In this document: positions 16,110 through 24,551 of the stretch, in pieces
Numbering within the stretch: the stretch's first letter is position 1
How the letters are laid out: each line of letters starts with the position of its first letter
Assembly: GCF_030866825.1 (NCBI RefSeq)
Contig: NZ_CP133020.1
Coordinates: 4,154,001 to 4,218,000 of the forward strand
Source: Rathayibacter sp. SW19
GTDB taxonomy: Bacteria > Actinomycetota > Actinomycetes > Actinomycetales > Microbacteriaceae
Reading direction: 5' to 3'
DNA: 64,000 nt
Translations under genes and position numbers: made by a program
Notes under the pieces: generated by a model
Database searches by the model: none
What the model was told of the DNA's origin: nothing
The model's input: the letters and a program-made list of their open reading frames with translations, nothing else

Positions 16110-17356
16110 CGGGACGCGAGCGCCCGAAAATCGGCGGTCGTGACGCATCCGTAGCGAAACGCATCCGTCCAGTCGTGCAGCAGCCGGAAGAACGCGTCGT
16201 CGCCGATTCGCAGCCGCAGCGCGTGCAGTGTCAAGGCGCCGCGTTTGTAGACGCGATCGTCGAACATGGCGCCGGGCCCCGGGTCGGCGATCGAGAGGTT
16301 CGCACGCAGTTCGGCGAGCTGCGCGTGGTGAAGACGGGCGCAGGCATCCGCACTGGACGAGCCGGAGCGCTCCGACCACAACCATTCCGCGTAGCAGGCG
16401 AATCCCTCGTTGAGCCAGATGTGCCGCCAGGCGGCGATGCCGACGCTGTTTCCGAACCACTGGTGAGCGAGTTCGTGCGCGATCAACCGGTCGGATCCGC
16501 CGTTACCGTCGGCGTGGTTCGCACCGAAGACCGCCATGCCCTGTGCTTCCAGCGGGATCTCCAGGTCGTCGGCTGTCACGACCACGCCGTAGCCGTCGAA
16601 CGGGTACGGACCGAACGATTCCTGGAACAGGGCCATCATGCGGTCGAGGTGTCTGAAGTCACGGTGCACCCGGTGCTCGATCGCCAGCGGGTACGCGAAC
16701 AACCCGCGTACTCCGTTCAGGTCGGGGTGCGCCCGCTTGTATTGGCCGATCTGCACGGTCGCCAAATAGGTCGCAGTCGGCTGCGCCTGCTCGTACACCC
16801 AGACGCCCTTGCCGTGCGCGACCCGGTGGTCTCGGAGCCTGCCATTGCAGATCACCGTGTACTGCTGCTCCGTCGAAACGCGGATGCGGTAGGTCGCCTT
16901 CGACGCCGGGTGGTCGTTGCACGGGAACCAGGTGGACGCCCCGGACGGCTGGGCGGCGACGATCACGCCGTCTGTCAGTTCCTCCCAGCCGACGGCGCCC
17001 CACGGGCTGCGCCGGGGAGCGGGCGCCCCGCCGTAGCTGACGATGACGGTGAACACCGACCCCGCCGCGACAACCGACGCCGGCGTGACAACCAGCTTGT
17101 AGCCGGGATGCGAGATCTTGGCAGCGGGAACGCCGTTGACGCTCACCTTGACCGCTCGCAGCTTTGCCAAGTCGAAACTGAACCGATGCAACGGCTCGGT
17201 TGCGACCGCCTGAATCTTCGCCGTGGCATCCAGCCGGTTTCTGACCACGCGATAGTCGAGGTCGAGGTCGTACGACGCGACAATGTATCCGCCATTGCCG
17301 AGGCCGGGCAGGTAGGTATCCCCCGCACTGTTGGCACCCGCTTGGACCGTGCTCAT
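16028..17356 (-). CDS. M1 family zinc metallopeptidase, Pld-like candidate
   Basis: A 442-residue protein from ATG 17356 (GTG 17359 also in frame). The zinc site is HELAHQWFGNSV followed by WLNEGFACYAEW, giving HEXXH-X18-E; VYKRGALTLHAL supplies the likely transition-state Tyr. The N-terminal domain is the M1 beta-sandwich, and LEAQGMAVFG stands where the substrate-binding Glu motif lies. The protein is short for M1 and has no signal peptide or TM. It lies just downstream of the poly-lysine-synthetase-like gene on the same strand. Known epsilon-poly-lysine producers carry a zinc aminopeptidase that trims the polymer and protects the producer; I recall this as M1-type. A Pld-like role is inferred from context. 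Confidence 0.85.
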   Translation of the reverse strand: MSTVQAGANSAGDTYLPGLGNGGYIVASYDLDLDYRVVRNRLDATAKIQAVATEPLHRFSFDLAKLRAVKVSVNGVPAAKISHPGYKLVVTPASVVAAGSVFTVIVSYGGAPAPRRSPWGAVGWEELTDGVIVAAQPSGASTWFPCNDHPASKATYRIRVSTEQQYTVICNGRLRDHRVAHGKGVWVYEQAQPTATYLATVQIGQYKRAHPDLNGVRGLFAYPLAIEHRVHRDFRHLDRMMALFQESFGPYPFDGYGVVVTADDLEIPLEAQGMAVFGANHADGNGGSDRLIAHELAHQWFGNSVGIAAWRHIWLNEGFACYAEWLWSERSGSSSADACARLHHAQLAELRANLSIADPGPGAMFDDRVYKRGALTLHALRLRIGDDAFFRLLHDWTDAFRYGCVTTADFRALASRYSDAPLDDFFDRWLVDHALPALPPPR

Positions 17357-17426
17357 CACTGGACCGTGCTCATCATTGGACTGTGCTCATCACTGGACCG
17401 TGCTCATCACTGGACCGTGCTCATCG
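17344..17426. repeat. 17-bp tandem repeat duplicating the M1 peptidase start region
   Basis: Units of 17 bp (GGACCGTGCTCATCACT on the + strand) at 17344-17360, 17361-17377, 17378-17394 and 17395-17411, plus a partial unit to 17426. On the coding strand each unit reads AGTGATGAGCACGGTCC, so each carries a GTGATGAGC start context. Because 17 is not a multiple of three, successive copies lie in different frames. Only the unit at 17344-17360 is in the peptidase frame. Confidence 0.9.
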
Positions 17427-17437
17427 TTTGCTGCTCA

Positions 17438-20400
17438 TCACTTGGTCGACGTGTGATAGTCGGCGGTCGTCACTTCACGCCACGGCCCGATGGGGTTGCC
17501 GCTCCAGCGACTGAACGCTGGCACATATTCGCCGCGCAACACGAGCGACGCCGGCCCGACGCTCGCGTGGCTGCCGATCCGCGCAGCGGGCAGGATGACG
17601 CTGTGCGGGCCGATCGTCGACCCGGTATCGAAAGTGACTGTGTCGATGCTCATGATTCGATCATGGAACAGATGTGTCTGCACCACACAACCGCGATTCA
17701 CGGTCGACGCGTCGCCGAGCCGCACGAGGTCTGCTTCCGGCAGCCAATAGCTGTCGCACCAGACCCCACTCCCGATCGAGGCGCCGAGGCTGCGCAGCCA
17801 CCAGACCAGCGCGGGAGTGCCAGCGGCCGCCTGCGCGAACCAGGGAGCCGCGACCATTTCGACGAACGTGTCTGCAACCTCACTGCGCCACACGAACGAT
17901 GACCAGAGCGGATGCTCACCCGCCCGGATGCGCCCCACCAGCAGCCACTTCGCCACCGTCGAGAAGGCGGCGGCCACGGCTCCGGCCGCGAGCATGACGA
18001 CGCCACTGAGCAGCACAGCCAGCCAGACATCGAACGCCGCTGTGATGGCGGCAAGCATGAGCAGCACCCCGAGCCCGACCGCGCAGGTCACAACAACGGG
18101 CACGAACCGGCACAGCTCCCACAGTGTACGGGCGATGCGCAACGAGGCGCGCGGGGCGAAAGTACGACTCTGATCCCCGACCGCCGCGGTTCTGCGCAGA
18201 CGCACGGCCGGCGATCCGAGCCACGACGAGCCGGCTTTCGACTTGCGCGGGGCGGAAGACAGCACAGCAACCAGCCCGTCGCGCGGCACCGTGTGCCCGG
18301 GCCCGGCCATCCCGGAGTTGCCGAGGAACGCTCGGGCGCCGATCTCGGCACGGGCGACCCGCAGCCGGCCACCGCCGAGCTCGTAGGAGGCAACCAGGGT
18401 GTCGTCGGCCAGGAACGCACCGTCTTTCACCGTCGTCATCACGGGCAGCAGCAGCACCGTCGACGCCTCGACGTCCCGCCCCACCTTCGCCCCGAGCATC
18501 CGCAACCAGACCGGCGTGGCCAGGCTCGAATAGATGGGGAAAAGCATGGTGCGCGCCAGATCAAGCAGTCTCTCACTCGCCCAGACCTGCCAGCCGATCC
18601 GAGAGCGCACCGGATACGTTCCCTCGCGGATGCCGATCCCCAGCACCCGCACGAACAACACAACGAGCAACGCCAGCACAATGCCAGCCACGATCGTCGC
18701 GGGCACCAGCATCGCGAACGCGCGCAGGGCGGCAACGCCGAGGCTCGGCGCGTCGCGCAGCACAGGCGCTGCCACGACAACCCCCGCCGCAAGCGCGATG
18801 AACGGCAGCAGTGAAACGATCAGCGAAGCCCCACCGAACGCAAAGACCCAACGCGTGGCCTGCCGCGGCCGCTCGGACGGCCACCACAGATCGGCCGAAC
18901 CGACCCGAGCGGCCGGCGAACCGGCCCACCGCTGCCCGGCCGGCACACGGCCGAACACAGACGACCCCGGAGCAACCACCGCGTTCTTGCCGATCCGCGC
19001 ACCGGGCAGCAGCGTGCTGCGGGCCCCGATCGAGGAGTTTCCGCCGATGCGGATCGCGCCGATGCGCAGCAGGTCACCGTCGATCCAGTAGCCGGAAAGG
19101 TCGACCTCCGGCTCGATCGAAGCCCCGGCGCCGATGCGCAGCATCCCCGTGACCGGCGGGATCGCGTGCAGGTCGACGTTGGGAGCTATGGTCGCGCCGA
19201 GCGCGCGCGCATAGTACGAAATCCATGGCGCTCCGGCGAGACTGACCGCACCGAGCTGATGCGCGATCTGCTCGGCCAGCCACAGCCGCAGATGTACGCC
19301 GCCGCCGCGCGGATAGTCGCCGGCGCGCACCCCGGCAAGCAGGGTGCGGGCGCACACGACGGAGATTGCCATCCGCCCGAACGGCGTCACGAAGATCAGC
19401 AGTGCGATCACGAGCCCCCACACATTGACGTGCGGCAGAAAGCCGAAGCCGCCGAAACCGGAAAGGATCTGGCTTGCCGTCAACAGATACAGCAGCCAGC
19501 GCACCCCGCTCAGAATGAACAGTGGGACGCCGAGAATCGTCTGCAGCCACTGCATCCGCCGCGGCGTCCGCGAAACGACGTGTTCGGATGTCCGCACCAC
19601 CGGCCCATCGTCGGCCCGCGCTTTCAACTCGGTCGCCATCGCACCGAGCCTGGGGTGTGCGTAAATATCGGCAACCGTGAATTCCGGATCGTTCTCGCGG
19701 ATGCGGGTGACCAGCTGAGCCGCAGCGAGGGAGCCGCCGCCGAGGTCGAAGAAGTTCGCGTCAGCATCCGTCACCGGAATTCCGAGCACGGAGCGCCACT
19801 GCTCGGCGAGCTGCCGCAGGCCCTCGTCCATGCTGTCGGATTCGGCGGGGTCCTGCAGCAACGGCCAGGGTAGCGCGTCGCGATCGACCTTGCCCGAGGT
19901 GCGCGTCGGCAGTTCATCCATCACCGCGAGCAGCGGCACGATCGCCGCAGGGAGTTCCGCGCGTAGCCGGGTGAGGCTGGCCGCACGATCAAATGCGCCT
20001 GGGTCGGCGACCGACAGGTAACCGACGAGCACCTTGTTGCCCGCCTCGGTCGTTCGTACTGCGGCCGCGGCGGCCGTTACTCCCGGCAGCGCCTGCAGTG
20101 CCGCTTCGATTTCACCCAGCTCGATGCGTCGTCCACCGACCTTGACCTGATCGTCTGCCCTGCCTTGAAAGATCAGCCCAGTGGGCTCAAAACGCACGAG
20201 GTCACCGCTGCGATAGGCGCGCGGCCAGCCGAGCGCGGCATCCGCAGCGTACTTCTCGGCATCCTTCACCGGGTCGAGGTACCGGGCCAGGCCGACACCG
20301 CCGATGACGAGCTCACCGACCTCGCCGTCTGCAACGGGTTGCCCGTTCGCGGCGAGAACTGCGAGATCCCAGCCGTCCAAGGGCAGGCCGATCGGCACGG

Positions 20401-21463
20401 GTTCGCCGGGATGCAGCAGCGCCGCGCACGCCACGACAGTCGCTTCGGTCGGTCCGTAGGTGTTCCACACCTCACGCCCCTCGACCGCCAGGCGATCCAC
20501 CAGTTCGCGCGGGCACGCTTCGCCGCCGAAGATGAGCAGTCGAACGTTCTCAAGGGACTCAACCGGCCACAGCGCCGCGAGTGTCGGCACCGTCGAGACG
20601 ATCGTTATGCCGTGCGTGGTCAACCAAGGCCCCAGATCCGTTCCGCTGCGCACCAGCGAGCGCGGCGCGGGAACCAGGCAGGCGCCGTTGCGCCAGGCCA
20701 GCCACATCTCCTCGCAGGATGCGTCGAATGCTACGGACAGTCCGGCGAGCACCCGGTCGCCGGGCCCGATCTTCTCCCGTTGCACGAACAGTCGCGCTTC
20801 TGCATCGACGAATGCGGCGGCCGAACGGTGCGTCACGGCGACGCCCTTCGGAGTGCCCGTCGACCCCGAGGTGAAGATGATCCACGCGTCATGGTCAGGC
20901 GAGGGCGGCGTCACGATCACGTTCGCATGCGTGCTGGCGTGTGGCGGGGTGCCAGCAAAGAGCGAGCGGTCGCCAGGCGGATGGTCATGTCCCGCTACCG
21001 ACCGGCCGGCCTCGCCGAACGGCTGGGTCCGCTCGCCTGCCGGCCTGGTTTCGTCGAGCGCAAGTCGCGATGACGGCTCGAAGACGCCGTTAGCTACGAT
21101 CACTCCGCTCACCGTAGCCTCGCCGAAGACGAGTTCGGCGCGCTCGACGGGATCGTCGGCATCCACCGGAACATAGGCGGCGCCCGCCGCCAGAATCGCC
21201 AAGATCGCCACGTACAGTTCTCGTGAGCCGGACGGCATCCGCACGCCGACGCGATCACCGGGTTGCACGCCGGCCTCATGCAGCCGCGCGCTCACACGCA
21301 CGACGCGCGCCATCAGTTCCCGATAGCTCAGGGCGCCTGCGGCATCTTCGAGTGCCGATGCCTCAGGGAACCTCTGCGTCGTGTCTCGCAGAATGTCCAG
21401 CAGTGTTCGCTCCGGCGCGGCAAAGCTGCTGCGGAGCAGGGTTCCGGGCGGAGAGTCGTTCAC
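17438..21463 (-). CDS. Single-module membrane NRPS, epsilon-poly-L-lysine synthetase-like
   Basis: A 1341-residue protein starting MNDSPPGTLL at GTG 21463, with GGGAG about 8 nt upstream. Order: adenylation domain (about 1-535; FTSGSTGTPKG, FDASCEEMW, NTYGPTE, YRSGDLVRF, A10 lysine in RTSGKVD), carrier domain with FFDLGGGSL (serine near 576), then three pairs of TM helices. Each pair is followed by a hexapeptide-repeat (left-handed beta-helix) domain, e.g. IGGNSSIGARSTLLPG and SVGPASLVLRG. There is no HHxxxDG condensation or thioesterase domain. This is the architecture and size of Streptomyces Pls (about 1320 residues), which makes epsilon-poly-L-lysine at the membrane. The binding-pocket residues read by alignment to PheA give D-A-E-S-I-G-T-V-V-K, close to lysine codes I recall. 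The substrate remains inferred. Confidence 0.85.
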   Translation of the reverse strand: MNDSPPGTLLRSSFAAPERTLLDILRDTTQRFPEASALEDAAGALSYRELMARVVRVSARLHEAGVQPGDRVGVRMPSGSRELYVAILAILAAGAAYVPVDADDPVERAELVFGEATVSGVIVANGVFEPSSRLALDETRPAGERTQPFGEAGRSVAGHDHPPGDRSLFAGTPPHASTHANVIVTPPSPDHDAWIIFTSGSTGTPKGVAVTHRSAAAFVDAEARLFVQREKIGPGDRVLAGLSVAFDASCEEMWLAWRNGACLVPAPRSLVRSGTDLGPWLTTHGITIVSTVPTLAALWPVESLENVRLLIFGGEACPRELVDRLAVEGREVWNTYGPTEATVVACAALLHPGEPVPIGLPLDGWDLAVLAANGQPVADGEVGELVIGGVGLARYLDPVKDAEKYAADAALGWPRAYRSGDLVRFEPTGLIFQGRADDQVKVGGRRIELGEIEAALQALPGVTAAAAAVRTTEAGNKVLVGYLSVADPGAFDRAASLTRLRAELPAAIVPLLAVMDELPTRTSGKVDRDALPWPLLQDPAESDSMDEGLRQLAEQWRSVLGIPVTDADANFFDLGGGSLAAAQLVTRIRENDPEFTVADIYAHPRLGAMATELKARADDGPVVRTSEHVVSRTPRRMQWLQTILGVPLFILSGVRWLLYLLTASQILSGFGGFGFLPHVNVWGLVIALLIFVTPFGRMAISVVCARTLLAGVRAGDYPRGGGVHLRLWLAEQIAHQLGAVSLAGAPWISYYARALGATIAPNVDLHAIPPVTGMLRIGAGASIEPEVDLSGYWIDGDLLRIGAIRIGGNSSIGARSTLLPGARIGKNAVVAPGSSVFGRVPAGQRWAGSPAARVGSADLWWPSERPRQATRWVFAFGGASLIVSLLPFIALAAGVVVAAPVLRDAPSLGVAALRAFAMLVPATIVAGIVLALLVVLFVRVLGIGIREGTYPVRSRIGWQVWASERLLDLARTMLFPIYSSLATPVWLRMLGAKVGRDVEASTVLLLPVMTTVKDGAFLADDTLVASYELGGGRLRVARAEIGARAFLGNSGMAGPGHTVPRDGLVAVLSSAPRKSKAGSSWLGSPAVRLRRTAAVGDQSRTFAPRASLRIARTLWELCRFVPVVVTCAVGLGVLLMLAAITAAFDVWLAVLLSGVVMLAAGAVAAAFSTVAKWLLVGRIRAGEHPLWSSFVWRSEVADTFVEMVAAPWFAQAAAGTPALVWWLRSLGASIGSGVWCDSYWLPEADLVRLGDASTVNRGCVVQTHLFHDRIMSIDTVTFDTGSTIGPHSVILPAARIGSHASVGPASLVLRGEYVPAFSRWSGNPIGPWREVTTADYHTSTK

Positions 21464-21546
21464 AACTGAGCTCCCGTCAATTCGTCCGGCGCTCTGAGCC
21501 TCACGACGCTACCGGGGCAAGGTTGCCAGGCGGCAAACGGCTTCGC

Positions 21547-22113
21547 TCACGAGTTCTTCAGCAGCGCGATCAGGCCTGCCTTGTTCAGTCGCGAGTAGTT
21601 CTCCAGCCCTTTCGCGTGGGCTTGGCCGCGCAGCATCGCGACGGTGGAACGCTCCAACATCGTCAGTGGGGCGTGGGCAGGCGCCTCTGCCGGGGCTGCC
21701 GCCTCAGCAGGCGCTGGGATGCTCGGCGTTGCGGTGCCCGACGACACTGCGGGCTTGACCGGCGTGGCTTTCTCGGCAGACACGGCAGTCTTGGAAGACG
21801 CGGCCTTCTTGGCCGAAGCTGCCTTCTTGGCCGGAGCTGCCGACTTGGCCGCCTTGGCAGACTTCGCAGCGCTCGGCTTCTTCGCAGGCTCGCTCTTCTT
21901 CGACTTGGCCCCCTTCGAGGCCTTGTCGTTCTTGGCAGGCGCGGTCCCCTTGGCCCGTTTCAGCGACAGTTCCAGGTCCTTCGCCTTTGCCTTCGCTTTG
22001 GCGCGGGTTTTCTTCTCCAGCTTCTTCGCTCGGAGCAACGCTTCATCGACCGCATCCTTGGCGTCCGAGTATGCCTTCTTCGCGGCCTTTTCGAGCTTCT
22101 TCGCTTTCGGCAC
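21547..22113 (-). CDS. Histone H1-like Lys/Ala-rich protein with Rho-N/SAP-like tail
   Basis: A 188-residue basic low-complexity protein. I chose GTG 22113 (encoding MPKAKKLEKAAKK) because AAGGGG at 22130-22125 is 11 nt upstream; GTG 22125 and upstream codons to 22224 are alternatives. The N-terminal about 60 residues are Lys/Ala/Glu-rich and probably helical (DAVDEALLRAKKLEKKTRAK), the middle is AKKA/SAKK-rich, then a Pro/Ala stretch. The C-terminus (TMLERSTVAMLRGQAHAKG then LNKAGLIALLKNS) resembles the Rho N-terminal/SAP-type helix pair. DNA compaction or protection, as for actinobacterial H1-like proteins, is inferred. It lies 83 nt upstream of the NRPS gene on the same strand. Confidence 0.7.
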   Translation of the reverse strand: MPKAKKLEKAAKKAYSDAKDAVDEALLRAKKLEKKTRAKAKAKAKDLELSLKRAKGTAPAKNDKASKGAKSKKSEPAKKPSAAKSAKAAKSAAPAKKAASAKKAASSKTAVSAEKATPVKPAVSSGTATPSIPAPAEAAAPAEAPAHAPLTMLERSTVAMLRGQAHAKGLENYSRLNKAGLIALLKNS

Positions 22114-22300
22114 GTGCGGTACCACCCCTTCACTGCGAACTACGTCGATTGTGGGCAATTCTCCCACTCTGTGGCCAAATCTTCGGCGCGCGCGCTCAAG
22201 CCCCAGCGAATGGCCCGGCAGCAACTCACCACGCCCTCCCTCTTCACGGCGCCGAGTGCAAATCCGTCAAGTGCGCTTGTGGCCGGGCGTCGCGCGGCCC

Positions 22301-23152
22301 TCACCATCGCGCGCGAAGCCAGTCCAACGCGACCGGGCACGCATCCAGCACCGAAATGTGCCCATCGCGCGGGCGAACCCACAGTTCTGCATCGGGCAGC
22401 TGACGCAAGAGCCACTCCGAGTGTGCCGGGGGCACGACGCGGTCGCGACTGCCGTGCACCAGCAGCACGGGTGCCCCGATATTCGCGATCTCGAAGCCCC
22501 ACGGTGCCACGTAAGCGAGATCGTCGTCGATCAAACCATTCGGCCCGGCAGCGGATGCAACCGCGACGTCCGCGCCGAGCGATGACCAACGGTCATTCAA
22601 CGCCGCATAGTCGCGCTCAAGGAAGCTTGACGGATCGAACTCCGCGGTGTTCTCGTGCTCCTCGCGCGCGGCGCGTCCCCGCACAGCGGCACGCAAGGAA
22701 GCACCGTCTGACGCCATCCCCGCGAACCAGTCGAGGCCATCCGCCGCGTACGGCGCCAGCGGAGCCAGGGTCGCCAGGCACGCCACGGCAACGACTCGTT
22801 CGGGCAGTAGAGCCGCGCAGGCCAGCGCGTGCGGGCCGCCCCCAGATGCCCCCATCACGGCGAACCGTTCGACACCGAGGGTATCGACCAGCTGCTCGAC
22901 ATCGGAAGCCGCCGAACCAACACTCCGACCCGGGTGCGGCGACGACCCGCCATAGCCCGGCCGACCATACGACAGCATGCGGATGCCCCGCGCGGCCGCC
23001 GCTGCCAGCAACGGCTCGAGCAGTGCCCCGGTCTGCGGAGAACCGTGATGCCACAGCACGGTCGGCTCGTTCGTGGCATCCGCGGCACGCGCGCTGTCAT
23101 GCACGCGCAGGGTGCGGCCATCCTGAAGCTGCAGATCTCGAACATTTGCCAT
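22301..23152 (-). CDS. Alpha/beta hydrolase
   Basis: A 283-residue alpha/beta hydrolase from ATG 23152 (MANVRDLQLQDG); GTG 23158 is a close alternative. The oxyanion region is VLWHHGSPQTG, the nucleophile elbow is VMGASGGGPHALAC (Ser), the acid is likely Asp in VHGSRDRVVPP, and the catalytic His is in RDGHISVLD. Substrate unknown. It is a standalone gene, separated by a 17-bp inverted repeat from the upstream LLM oxidoreductase. Confidence 0.85.
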   Translation of the reverse strand: MANVRDLQLQDGRTLRVHDSARAADATNEPTVLWHHGSPQTGALLEPLLAAAAARGIRMLSYGRPGYGGSSPHPGRSVGSAASDVEQLVDTLGVERFAVMGASGGGPHALACAALLPERVVAVACLATLAPLAPYAADGLDWFAGMASDGASLRAAVRGRAAREEHENTAEFDPSSFLERDYAALNDRWSSLGADVAVASAAGPNGLIDDDLAYVAPWGFEIANIGAPVLLVHGSRDRVVPPAHSEWLLRQLPDAELWVRPRDGHISVLDACPVALDWLRARW

Positions 23153-23187
23153 CTGCACATCGTAGAGCGGGCCCGCGCCCGCGCCCG

Positions 23188-23244
23188 CGAGCCGTCACGT
23201 TTGGTTCAAAAACCCGTCGTTCTTGCGCCAAACGTGACGGCTCG
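23188..23244. repeat. 17-bp perfect inverted repeat (hairpin)
   Basis: CGAGCCGTCACGTTTGG at 23188-23204 and its exact complement CCAAACGTGACGGCTCG at 23228-23244, with a 23-nt loop. It fills the 113-nt gap between the LLM oxidoreductase stop and the hydrolase start. It may be a terminator, but the length and perfection of the arms also suggest a mobile hairpin element. Confidence 0.85.
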
Positions 23245-23265
23245 CCGACCGGCACCGCGCCACAC

Positions 23266-24297
23266 CTACGCCAGCAGGTCGCGCACCATCGGAATCACCG
23301 TGCTGCCGTACAGCTCGACGCTGTGCATCAGTTGCTCGTGCGGCATTGGGCCGGTCGCGTACTTCAGGTCGAAGCGCTCGACTCCGAGCGTGGTGATACT
23401 CGCCGCGATCTTGCGCGCGACCGTCTCAGGCGAGCCGACATACAACGATCCGGATGCGATTTCGCTCTCGTATCCGGCCCGAGTCGTCGGGCCCCAGCCA
23501 CGCTCGGCTCCGATCCGGTCCAGCGACTCACGATAGTGCGGCCACAGCTGCTCACGGGCCAGCTCGTCGGTGTCGGCGATGTGCCCCGGCGAGTGCACTC
23601 CGAGCGGCAACGGCGCCGTCTCGAGCTTGTCGGCCGCACGCTTGTACAGGTCGATGAACGGCAAGAATCGCGCGGGCGCCCCGCCGATGATCGCGAGCAT
23701 CATCGGCAGCTCGTAACGCACTGCACGCACGACGGACTCGGGCGACCCACCGACGCCGATCCAGGTCTTGATGCGGCCGCGCTCTGTTTTCGGATACACC
23801 TGCTGGTTCGTCAGCGGCGCGCGCAGTCGACCCTGCCAGGTGACGGCATCTTCACGCAGCAGGTGGGAGAACAGGTCGAGCTTCTCGTCGAAGAGCTCCT
23901 CGTATTGGGCGAGGTCGTAGCCGAACAGCGGGAACGACTCCGTGAACGAGCCGCGGCCGAGAATGATCTCGGCACGGCCGCCGGATACCGCATCCACCGT
24001 CGCAAAACGCTCGAACACGCGCACCGGCTCGTCGGAGCTGAGAACCGTCACAGCGGATCCCAAACGGATGCGTTCGGTCCGGCCCGCGATCGCCGCCAGC
24101 ACTGTCTCCGGTGCGGAGATCGCGAAGTCGGCCCGGTGATGCTCACCGAGGCCGATGAAGTCGACCCCGACCTGGTCGGCGAGCACCGCCTGGTCGATCA
24201 CGTTGCGAATGACCTGCGCGTACGAGAGCTTCTCGCCGTTTGCGTCGTTCGTGATGTCGCCGAACGTGTCGAGCCCGAGTTCTAATGTGCCTGCCAT
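23266..24297 (-). CDS. LLM class flavin-dependent oxidoreductase
   Basis: A 343-residue luciferase-like (LLM) flavoprotein with the TIM-barrel signatures LGLDTFGDITND, FIGLGEHHRADFAISAPE, RIRLGSAVTVLSSDEPVRV, AEIILGRGSFTESFPLFGYDL and TWIGVGGSPESVVRA. It would use reduced FMN or F420 on an unknown substrate. ATG 24297 is preceded by AGAGGA. The TetR gene lies upstream on the same strand beyond a repeat cluster. Confidence 0.88.
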   Translation of the reverse strand: MAGTLELGLDTFGDITNDANGEKLSYAQVIRNVIDQAVLADQVGVDFIGLGEHHRADFAISAPETVLAAIAGRTERIRLGSAVTVLSSDEPVRVFERFATVDAVSGGRAEIILGRGSFTESFPLFGYDLAQYEELFDEKLDLFSHLLREDAVTWQGRLRAPLTNQQVYPKTERGRIKTWIGVGGSPESVVRAVRYELPMMLAIIGGAPARFLPFIDLYKRAADKLETAPLPLGVHSPGHIADTDELAREQLWPHYRESLDRIGAERGWGPTTRAGYESEIASGSLYVGSPETVARKIAASITTLGVERFDLKYATGPMPHEQLMHSVELYGSTVIPMVRDLLA

Positions 24298-24445
24298 GCC
24301 TCATCCTCTCGCGTTCAATGCCGCTCTGCCGCGTCGATCGGCGCTCTATGCGTTTGCATCTATCTAGCCAACCACGCACCGCGCGAATGCATTCCCGCTG
24401 GCGGGGTTCGTGGGTCATTGCCGTTCCCGGAGCGGAGTCGGGCGG

Positions 24446-24551
24446 CCCTTCGGCGAGCTCAGGGATCGGACGGGCAAGCTCAGGCGTCCCGGTCGCTGAG
24501 CGGAGCCGAAGCGCCCTAACGACGGGCCCTTCGGCGAGCTCAGGGACCGGG
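24446..24551. repeat. Cluster of dispersed repeats at the 3' end of the TetR gene
   Basis: Copies of CCCTTCGGCGAGCTCAGGGA at 24446-24469 and 24527-24551 flank a related segment with CGGTCGCTGAGCGGAGCCG (24490-24515). The last copy reaches into the TetR gene: its reverse complement encodes the terminal PPGP and the TGA stop (24542-24540). Confidence 0.8.

Noticed and set aside
16058..17902. A 614-codon open frame opposite the M1 peptidase and NRPS 3' end
   Set aside because: No recognisable motifs; it reads through the 17-bp tandem array and is antisense to well-supported genes.
17438..19560. Possibility that the NRPS C-terminal half contains a classical condensation or thioesterase domain
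   Set aside because: No HHxxxDG or GxSxG motif; instead TM pairs and hexapeptide repeats are visible.
21223..24285. A 1020-codon open frame on the + strand
   Set aside because: It runs antisense across the NRPS start, H1-like, hydrolase and LLM genes, which have clear family motifs; its product is Arg/Pro-rich low-complexity sequence typical of high-GC shadow frames.
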